Part shown: positions 56,200 through 64,000 of the stretch, piece by piece
Layout of the letters: each line of letters opens with the position of its first letter
Position numbering within the stretch: position 1 is the first letter of the stretch
Origin: Leptasterias polaris
Taxonomy: Eukaryota; Echinodermata; Asteroidea; Forcipulatida; Asteriidae
Direction of reading: 5' to 3'
DNA: 64,000 nt
Assembly (NCBI GenBank): GCA_037783415.1
Contig: JAZGTN010000038.1
Location: 62,001 to 126,000 of the forward strand
Notes under the pieces: generated by a model
Seen by the model: the letters and a program-made list of their open reading frames with translations, nothing else
What the model was told of the DNA's origin: nothing
Databases searched by the model: none
Program-made: the position numbers and the translations under genes

Positions 56200-56462
56200 T
56201 GAAGTGGCTGAGAGGGTAAGCCGCGAAGGGTACAGAGCTGCCCTATGTCGGATACACAGAGCTTAACATGGACATCTGTGGCGTTAAACTTGGCCGCGTT
56301 GGAATCCTGATATCTAAGGAGTCTGGGACAGCGAATCAACCCAGTGGTCTTCTGGGCTGCAATGTAATAAGTGAGGTGAAAGCTGCATGGAGAGGCATGG
56401 GAGAAACTACCTCCGTACAGCGCAGTTTAACGGAAATCGTTATTGGGCTGAGGCACTATTAG
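56200..56462 (+). pseudogene. Retropepsin-like protease relic of the same element
   Basis: L-P-Y-V-G-Y-T-E-L-N-M-D-I-C-G-V-K-L, then V-G-I-L-I-S-K-E and G-L-L-G-C-N-V-I-S-E follow the pattern of the second half of gypsy-type retropepsins. The segment with the catalytic Asp lies upstream and is interrupted by stops. Orientation matches the gag relic. No reverse transcriptase follows before 57,000. Confidence 0.6.
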
Positions 56463-58829
56463 CATTAAGAGTTTAGGCGAACGACAGTCTACAAAAACAG
56501 GATTCGCAAGACTGAAGGGAAGAACAGCCGAAGCAACAAGGTGGTAACCTGCACAACAAAACAACTTAAGCACAGCAAACAAAACCATACATTATTCGAC
56601 TGTTACACTTAAAGAAGATAAAGGGTTCATTCTCTATATCACATTATGTTCCAACATTTACAAGAAATAGGAAGGAAACAATCACAAAATTGGTGCCACA
56701 ATTTTACCTATAGAACATAAGATGCACTATCTACACAGTACACAGATAGTTTTGTGTACAGTTGTGCCACCATACACAATCCAACACTTACATGGTATTC
56801 ATTGGTTGGTGGACAAATTGGCTGAGAGTAGCAGGGTTTGCCTTAAAGTTGCTTTACTTATCATGAAACTTTCAGATTCTACATTTTACCTGAAACGTTT
56901 CACAGCTTCTTTTGATTTGAATTGAATATTTTCAGTGTTATTCCTCTCAGCAATATTATTATCTAGGAAATGCTTTGGGGGAATACTTTATCTTAATTTT
57001 GTTTGCAGTAGACAGAATTGTTGTTATTAAACCCAGGAAGAATGGTGACCTTAACTGCACTCTGTGTGCTGTTGTGGATGGGGCATATCGATACCATAAT
57101 GACACGTGTGTATAGCACAATGGCAACATGCGTTGACATTTCTACAAAATTTCTATTGGTCAATCTAAATGGAAGTGATCTGTACAAATCTTGCCATACA
57201 CACATGTCACCTGATATAATTTGTAATACATGCATAATTAACCTTTAAGAGACTATTCATTTCCGTATAATCATCACAAAACGCCCAGACATTGCTAATA
57301 TTGTTAGTTTCTTCATTGAAATTTTGTCAGTAAAAATCTCAACATAAATAAAATGAAAGAAAAAATTGGTTTCTTGTTTTAGAAATTTGGGATACTATGT
57401 CAACATACTACAATGGAAAATTTCATGTGGCCATCATGACCTTTACTTTGACCTCTTTATGTGAAAAGAAGTAGATTAAACTTTGCGGCGGTTAGCAGCC
57501 ACTATGGGCGTTTTGGTACAAGCCGCTTGCGGCCGCCATGGTCTCTAAAGGGTTAAAAACACAGTGCAATAAAATGGTTGCATGAACGTTAATGTCAATA
57601 AAAATAGCAGATAAGTTCTCAAAGAACCAAATCTACTTAGCAAGTAGATATATACATAGTGTTACCGCACAACCAAATATACAATGTCAATAAAGTAGTC
57701 TCATAATCGGGTCAAGCAGACACTAGCTCACTCAGTGTGCTCTCTGGGTTCTACTTTTATAGTTACAACACAGAGTGCATTTTCCCCACACGTACATCGC
57801 CTTACAATGTATGTCCAAAACTCCAAACAAACTTCACTTATAACTCCGTATCTATATAAGACCTTATGCACCTCACTGAGGTGCCCTCACTGCACCTCGC
57901 TTTGTCAGTGCACCTCAATAACATAAGGCGCCCTCTCATGGATGACGTCAGCGCATAAATTCTTTAGACCAACACAAGGCCGAACATAAAATTGACCCCT
58001 TGCAACTGACTTCGCAAGCCCCCCCAAAAGTGCCCTAACTTAGGTCAATGAAGACTTATCATAGCTGTGCATGTTCAGGGATGTGGTAGGCTTTGAAAAA
58101 AAACCTGAACTCTGAGCGCAAAGTGCGAATGCTTGCGAGTTCGGAAACTTGCGAGCACGAAGCCCACCAATAACATTTATCTTTGGTATGAAAAGCCCTA
58201 CTCTGCAATCTGAAGCGTTAAATATGGTTTTCTCTTTATTTTTTAATGAATTTGATTTTAAGTTATATACAATTTTTTTTTTTAACCCCCCCAAAAACCA
58301 CGGATTTCCGGTTTAAAACGGAGGAATCACATCCCTGTTGTTTCAATTGTTTGACCTCAGCAAGGTCAGCCAATTGTTTGACCTCAGCAAGGTCAGCCAA
58401 TTGTTTGACCTCAGCAAGGTCAGCCAATACAAGGGGTACATTCGATTGGCTAAAACAGAAAATTGAAGGCATTTAAAACTGTGTACTCTGATACTCCGTA
58501 ACAATGTTGGTCTGCTGTTAATTGCTTCCAGAAAGCTGAACGTAAACTACTGCCTGCACAGACCTTTCGCAATGCATCAAATTAAAGTTGCATGCAAATG
58601 AGGCCGTCAGAATTAGTGGCTACGGCTTGATTGTACATGAACTAAGGCATAGGATGCCCATAACAACATCCATAGCAACAGCCGCAGAGTAGCCACAGCC
58701 CGCAAATTCTGACACAGCTTGACACTATTACAGAAAAGCCTCTGGTTAAGAACCAGTGAAAAAGCTGTCTGACTCGTAAAATGGCAAGCTAACTGGTCTC
58801 TCACAAATAATTCAGACCAAACCTGGGGT
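56463..58829. other. Intergenic region between the retroelement relic and ARL2
   Basis: No gene found. A small inverted element CCTTATGCACCTCACTGAGG ... CAGTGCACCTCAATAACATAAGG lies at 57,862-57,928. AATAAA on the minus strand at 58,235-58,240 is a possible ARL2 polyadenylation signal about 590 nt past its stop. A 27-bp triple repeat at 58,346 is listed separately. Confidence 0.5.
58346..58430 (+). repeat. 27-bp tandem repeat, three copies
   Basis: CAATTGTTTGACCTCAGCAA plus GGTCAGC three times without change, within the probable ARL2 3' untranslated or flanking region. Confidence 0.93.
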
Positions 58830-58964
58830 TTAATCCATAGTGAATATCCTGGAAGCTATGTCGGATACCAGCCAGTCGATACCATATAATAGATTCTCGC
58901 CTGTTACAGCGCTGCAGCCGATGATTAACCAATGGTGTGTCTTGATTTTGTCTAGCTCTAACGT
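58830..58964 (-). CDS. ARL2: ARL2 last coding exon
   Basis: Codes [23 protein letters not shown] and I-A-S-R-I-F-T-M-D, with stop TAA at 58,832-58,830. Human ARL2 ends I-S-S-R-I-F-T-A-D. The acceptor is TTCCTCAG. Confidence 0.96.
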   Translation of the reverse strand, partial: TLELDKIKTHHWLIIGCSAVTGENLLYGIDWLVSDIASRIFTMD

Positions 58965-61900
58965 CTGAGGAAAAAATAAACATATAAATACAGTGATTAA
59001 TTAACATTTTCTGCTGTACACAACACCAATGTTTTGCAGGAAAAATAATGAAGTGATTAACTCACAATGTATAATGTTTTTAGAAAACAGTTTAGTTGAT
59101 GAATTAACCCTAATATAGTAGTGCTAGTTTGACTAGAGTGCGGCCCAAATCCTACGATTTTCTCTTCTCTTATTCGGACTTGGATAAGATCAGAATGCCT
59201 GGGGTCGATTTCACAAAGCACTAAGATCATCTTAAGATGAGTTGTCAGTATTACCATAGTGATTTGTATTGTGACATCACTCTTTGCTAAGCAACTGCGA
59301 TGGATTTGCAGTTACGATCAATCTTAACTCTTTGTGAAATCGAGCCCTGGGGTCGATTTCACAAATCACCAAGATTCATCTTAAGATGAGTTGTCAGTAT
59401 TACCATAGTGATTTGTATTGTGACATCACTCTTTGCTAAGCAACTGCGATGGATTTGCAGTTACGATCAATCTTAACTCTTTGTGAAATCGAGCCCTGAC
59501 CCTGTAATAAGCAATGATCATATGGGCCTACATGCCCAAGAACTTTGAAATCCTTCACTTTGGCATTTGGATATAGAAGGAATTTGGACTGTAAGGGTTT
59601 AAATGACTGATTTCTACTGTGTTAAAAAATTTGCAGAAATGATAATTAATTCATAGAAACTATAACAAAAACAGAAAGAGCTCAATAGACAAAGTTGTTG
59701 GGAAGTCAAAGTTTAGACCAACTACATACGAGTCTTTCAATGTGATACAAAGCATTCAACAAATCCAAAATAATTTGTGGTTGAACAAAGAAATATTGAC
59801 TTGAGCGGGATTAGAACCAACGACCTCCGGTTTAACATGCCGGTGTTCTACCAACTGAGCTATCTAGCTCTACAGTGTATGTTGGTGGTCTCCCTATTGC
59901 CTATTGGTTTATTATTTCAAATCCAAAATACAATACAATAGAGGGAACTGAGTCAATAATAAAATGCAATTGAATCATAAAATGACAAAGAGGTGGTCAT
60001 GATTAAAACGGTTAACCACTTCACTGGCATGCGTGATGTGAAGTGCTTAAGGGGGCGGTACCTCCATTGAGAGGCTAGGCTAGGGCTCTTAGTGTGGCTC
60101 TCGGGTCCAGTTCTTGGCGAGATTATACATACATGGGTAAAATCTTGGAGCACAGATACATGGTATGATACCAATGCCAAGCACTGGGATCAAATTACTA
60201 GCAAGACAGTTGGTTGTCTGCCTGGCTGGGGTGACAATGTGCTCAAGGGCTTGGTGCTAGCAGGAACCCATCACCAGCCTTGCCTGGAGCATGGCATAGT
60301 CCTCTCACCTTGACTTCAAGGTGGGGAGGATAGTCAAGTCTCATATCTGTCTTTGGAAACCAAAGCTTAGAACCTGGTGGGCTCTTTCGAATGGGTGGCC
60401 CTTTCAAACAACAGATTAAGCGAAGGAATTTCGTAGGGTGTCATGGCCGAGCGGTTAAGAGCATCAAATTCAAGTTCTGTTGGTTACATCATTGGAGTGT
60501 GGGTTCGAATCCACTTGTGTCCTTAAGCAAGATGCTTTACCATAATTTCTTCTCTTCACCCAGTGGTATAAGTGGATACCTGTGAGGGTAGAGGTTGACA
60601 TTGTGAATGAAAAAGCTTCGGAGCGCCACGGCAGCTCGGGCTGTATACTCCCCAGGGAGCTGAGAAAGATTTAAGGAATAGTATTGGCCCAATGACCAGG
60701 GCACTAATGTGAAGCGCATTAATACGTTATTGTAAAATGCGCTATATAAGAATTTGTTCCATGCAGCTTAGGGGACAAAAGGGGTTTACAAAATTGTTGC
60801 CTACCTAGATTGCGACTGCCATAACATAAATGTGCCTCACTGCCTCACATTCAATACATCAGTCAAATTCTTAGCAACTTACCTGTCTAATATCATCAGC
60901 TGGCAGGGACCCTGGTAGATCTTGTTTGTTAGCAAATACTAATAGCGTTGCTCCGGATAATCTCTGAAATATTAACAAATATTTTACTGAATAATTTTCT
61001 TTCAAATGCATATACATCATTGGTAATGGTCAGAACAATTTTGTGTGTGTGTGAAGTCGACTTCTGATAAACTTCATACCAGTACCAATTTTACTGAGGA
61101 ATCCCTCTGAAATGTTATAATGTGCAAGAAAACTTCTACCTATTTAACCCAAATACGGCTACCGTAATCATTGGTAGTGCCCAGAAATTGTCAAAATAAC
61201 ATTCAGGTGTCAGTGTATAAGCCACGCCACTGTATCAGTTGCAGGAACAAAATTTAGAGCCAAAATCAAGGGATAAGCCGTGGCTTAGACGCCGAGGATT
61301 ACGATAGCAAGGAAAAGTCTGACACCTTTTTGGATTTTGGGATCCATTCAGCCTTCAAAAAAGACTCTGCTAGGGTCGAAACGTCAGGCCACTAACTTAT
61401 TTTGTGCACCTTTTTGGATTTATGAGAATTCAAACTGTAAGTACGCATAGAGAAAAATAAAACATTAATGGCTGTATGGTATACAGAGGTTTTTTACCCT
61501 TAGTCATTGCTGTTCTGCTTGTGCTTTGTAATTGATAAATTTCCTAAACCCTCCTACTGTCTGACCATTCATTATCTGTTAATTTGGCTTTGAGTGATAG
61601 ATAAACTTTGCCAGCCTCCAATTATGGTGAAATGTGGTGAATGCATACAGTACAGAGACAACCCTTAGTACTGTCTCACCATTCAATATAATTCACTATG
61701 GTTTTCACCGCGATGCGGAAAATTCTGAAGTCTGAACCAATAACTGTTTCGGTCAATGGCCAGTGATTAACCAATGACAAGTTCAACCGAAACAGTTGTT
61801 GATTACGACCGTGAAAACAAATCCCAGGGGTCATGAGTGAGCAGTGCATGTTGGGGTACAAAATTGCCTAGTGAGATTGATCATCTCTGGGAAAGAGGTT

Positions 61901-62145
61901 GAGGGGAGGGTTAAACTAAAAAACTTATTTAAGTGAAGGGGGTAAAAAGCATCCAAGCCTTGTAAGAAACAATACCCAGTACCTCTTCTTTTAGTAGTGA
62001 GTGCAGTTCTTGTTTACAATCTAAGAGTCGTCTCCTATCAGCGCTGTCTACAACCCAGATTAATCCATCCGTACTCTCAAAGTAGTTCCTCCAATAAGAA
62101 CGCAGGGATTTCTGGCCACCAACGTCCCATACGTTTAGCTTGAAG
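58830..62145 (-). CDS. ARL2: ARL2 (ADP-ribosylation factor-like 2), 3' three coding exons
   Basis: ARL2 is a small GTPase that works with tubulin cofactors and releases cargo from PDE6D/UNC119-type carriers. Three minus-strand exons (62,145-61,983; 60,963-60,883; 58,964-58,830) join with matching phases to 125 residues plus stop, equal to residues 60-184 of human ARL2. Visible motifs: G3 W-D-V-G-G-Q, the ARL2-typical [20 protein letters not shown]4 N-K-Q-D, G5 C-S-A-V-T-G. ARL3 would read differently after the G3 motif. The exons with the P-loop and switch 1 lie beyond position 64,000, so the gene is cut by the window, not broken. Confidence 0.95.
59199..59498. mobile_element. Tandemly duplicated 147-bp MITE, ARL2 intron
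   Basis: Each copy starts CTGGGGTCGATTTCACAAA and ends TTTGTGAAATCGAGCCCTG, giving inverted ends of about 17 bp. The inside has ATCTTAAGATGAG and TTGTGACATCACTCTTTGCT. The two copies are almost identical and abut head to tail. Confidence 0.85.
59806..59876 (-). tRNA. Degenerate tRNA-Asn-like sequence
   Basis: On the minus strand TAGCTCAGTTGGTAGAAC is a good box A and D arm, and CCGGCATGTTAAACCGG an anticodon arm with GTT. GGTTCTAATCC is a damaged box B. The acceptor ends do not pair. It is a pseudo-tRNA or SINE head, not a likely working tRNA. Confidence 0.4.
60434..60760 (+). mobile_element. tRNA-derived SINE, ARL2 intron
   Basis: GTGTCATGGCCGAGCGGTTA, AATTCAAGTTCTG, box B GGTTCGAATCC, CTTGTGTCCTTAAGCAAG and GTATACTCCCCAGGGAGCTG, then ATGCGCTATATAAGAA without a long ATT tail. 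It has the same layout as 55,697-56,068 but is more diverged. Confidence 0.85.
60883..60963 (-). CDS. ARL2: ARL2 middle exon (G4 motif)
   Basis: Codes [21 protein letters not shown] and A-D-D-I-R-Q. N-K-Q-D binds the guanine base. The acceptor is ATTTCAG and the donor GTAAGT; phase 0 at both ends. Confidence 0.97.
61701..61818. mobile_element. Foldback MITE, family A copy 3, ARL2 intron
   Basis: GAACCAATAACTGTTTCGGT is mirrored by ACCGAAACAGTTGTTGATTA; outer words GTTTTCACCG and CGTGAAAAC pair. Its left arm has about 20 extra bp compared with the copy at 23,086. Confidence 0.75.
61983..62145 (-). CDS. ARL2: ARL2 exon with G3/switch 2 motif
   Basis: Codes [20 protein letters not shown], then [20 protein letters not shown]. 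The first nucleotide completes the Gly codon split with the missing upstream exon. The acceptor is CTTGCAG and the donor GTACTG. Confidence 0.97.
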
Positions 62146-62402
62146 CTGCAAGACACAGAAACACAAATAAATTGTGTTTTACTGCTGTTATAATCAAACC
62201 TTAAATCAAACCTTAAATAACAAACATTCCAATGTGTCCCCAATTAGCTTTAAAAACACAAGATGACTTTAAAAACAGGTGTGAAGTTGAACTATTGAAA
62301 AGGAAAGCCTGTTTTATATATATATTTAAAAAAAGATGCATCTTACACCAATGTGTGATAAGCACCGAGTACTCAGTGCTTATCAAATTCATGTAGACTT
62401 TA

Positions 62403-62748
62403 CTACTCGGGTAGGATTTGAACCTACGACCTCCGCATTCTGTAACGATGATAGACTGGTCCCCTGTCTTTATCTGCAAAGATAAAGACAGGTACTGGTC
62501 TTACAGGCCCAATGATTCGGGTAGGATTTGAACCTATGACCTCCGCATTCTGTAACGATGATAGACTGGTCCCCTGTCTTTATCTGCAAAGATAAAGACG
62601 ACAGGTACTGGTCTTACAGGCCCAATGATTCGGGTAGGATTTGAACCTATGACCTCCGCATTCTGTAACGATGATAGACTGGTCCCCTGTCTTTATCTGC
62701 AAGGATAAAGACAGGTACTGGTCTTACAGGCCCAATGATTTCATTGGA
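62403..62748 (-). repeat. 110-113 bp tandem repeat with tRNA-like T arm, three copies
   Basis: Each copy has, on the minus strand, GAGGTCATAGGTTCAAATCC and CTACCCGAA, a T arm with a weak box B. A self-complementary CTGTCTTTATCTGCAAAGAT part follows. Starts are 110 and 113 bp apart. It resembles a tRNA-derived fragment amplified in tandem, a small parallel to the large array at the left. Confidence 0.75.
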
Positions 62749-63920
62749 TACAATTATTTCATTCGATAAACGTGCAGTGAAGTAAGCTTTTCATGTCTGT
62801 GTTATGATTAGTCTGCTGCGAAGTGACGTAGTTTGTCAGCTACACCACCAGCAGGAACAGCTGTTCGATCGGCTGCTGCTTTGCGTGTGCATGTTTGCAA
62901 ATGTGTGTACACAAACTGTACAAGTACATGTAGACTACGATGCTCGCCATGTGAATGGATGCAAGGTCAAAGGTACATCTGGCGGGATCCCGCCAGGGGC
63001 TCAAGGCTGGTATCTGGCATAATATTCACGAGCCTCAGAGTGTGACGTTAGATGTTCAGGATATAACGATGACAGCTCTATATTCCGACACTCCTTATGT
63101 TCCAACAACCCTACATGTATTTTCCGAGAACCCCCTCGTGATTTACACGCTAAGAGGGTTAGGGTTAGGTTATGGGTAAGGAAAATGCCCAAGGTGTGTC
63201 AGAAAATAGGGGTGTTTGAATACATAGGGGTGTCGGAACATAAGTGTGTAACTGTCTGTAACCACTAGACCAGCGAGCCTGCCTAGTAAGAAGAGGCCAG
63301 AGGCCATAGGCCATGTGAGATCAGACATGATTAGGGTAACACATGACAGGACTTTTGCATTAGCTGGTCGTGGATCTTACTATATTAAGTAGGCTGTTGA
63401 ATTATTAGATGGTACTTTACCATGGGGGAACAGCAAGGTTCTACACAGATGTGGTCCCCAAAAATGTCTGACGGAAGTTGGGCTAAAGTTATAACGGAGT
63501 GAGATTATGTTCGTTCATGACAAATTTGAAAAAAATTGTTAATGGCCTGACGTTTTCAACCCTTGTAGAGTCTTTCTGGAATGCTAAATGAGATCACAAC
63601 ACACATAAACAGGTAGACAAGTGTAACAGAAGCAGTGAAGTGGAATACATGAATAGAGAATAGAGAAGCTGAAAGCACACAGAAAAAAACAAGGGGTAAA
63701 CACAGAATAAGGAGACAAAAGGGTGGGGGATGCAGGGAAGGGGCTGGTTTGACACTGTAAGTAAGGCAGAATATTAAAAAGGAGGATACCTGTGGGAAAA
63801 AGGAGAAGGCAAAGAACATTTTTTACCAGCTCAATTTTTTGTCAAAAGTTCCAATAGTCCTTTGCCACGCCATTGTTTGTCTTAATGTTTTATGTTTGAT
63901 TAACCTTTTGTGTTGATTGT
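62749..63920. other. ARL2 upstream intron, no exon found
   Basis: I looked for the P-loop and switch 1 exons of ARL2 on the minus strand and did not find them. An inverted pair CCGACACTCCTTATGTTCC (63,087) and GGGTGTCGGAACATAAG (63,227) marks a small MITE that includes a GGGTTAGGGTTAGG word. Confidence 0.5.
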
Positions 63921-64000
63921 AGCTTGGGTCCTTCCTACTTCCGACGTACCCCACCTACAATCAACATAATACAGGGGGCCATACTAAACAAGCTGTGCTT
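63921..64000 (-). repeat. Inverted copy of 40,398-40,481
   Basis: AGCTTGGGTCCTTCCTACTT through CCACCTACAATCAACATAAT is the reverse complement of the segment at 40,398-40,481 with a few changes. A dispersed repeat of unknown type continues past the window edge. Confidence 0.8.

Noticed and set aside
59806..59876. Working tRNA-Asn gene
   Set aside because: Box B is damaged (GGTTCTAATCC) and acceptor ends do not pair.
61929..62243. 104-codon frame as an ARL2-like short protein
   Set aside because: It is an ARL2 exon with intron read on both sides; true borders are 62,145 and 61,983.
62749..64000. ARL2 first exons
   Set aside because: No P-loop G-L-D-N-A-G-K-T or switch 1 coding segment found on the minus strand; they must lie beyond the window.

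Overview
The window is eukaryotic nuclear DNA from an animal. It holds long introns with GT/AG junctions, a complete metazoan-type MTA (metastasis-associated, NuRD complex) gene, the 3' part of an ARL2 small-GTPase gene, tRNA-derived SINEs, LINE 3' ends and many inverted-repeat DNA elements. A marine invertebrate deuterostome, probably an echinoderm, is my best guess. It rests on remembered similarity of several foldback and SINE families, not on a search.

Layout. 1-830 is a 104-bp satellite and diverged relatives. About 1,063-15,960 is a tandem array of roughly 78 tRNA-like units (counted by eye), nearly all on the minus strand. Most units keep a Pol III box A, box B and a T-run terminator. 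Five copies of one subtype carry an 8-bp minisatellite that is an in-place expansion of box A. The array decays at its right edge and is followed by a 38-bp perfect palindrome and a degenerate interstitial telomere-like tract. 17-23.5 kb is non-genic and holds foldback elements and a LINE fragment. 23,535-53,515 (minus) is the MTA gene: 19 coding exons, 736 codons plus stop, with every exon phase agreeing. Its introns hold piggyBac-like, Tc1/mariner-like and hAT-like non-autonomous elements, foldback MITEs, SINEs, LINE 3' ends and several minisatellites. 54.6-56.5 kb is a broken Ty3/gypsy-like gag-protease relic split by a SINE. 58,830-62,145 (minus) holds the last three coding exons of ARL2; its first exons lie beyond the right end.

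The two genes are unrelated in function: MTA is a chromatin scaffold, ARL2 a GTPase of tubulin folding and ciliary/mitochondrial cargo traffic. They share only strand and neighbourhood. The most unusual object is the tRNA-like satellite array with its box A expansions and box-B-deleted sister units.
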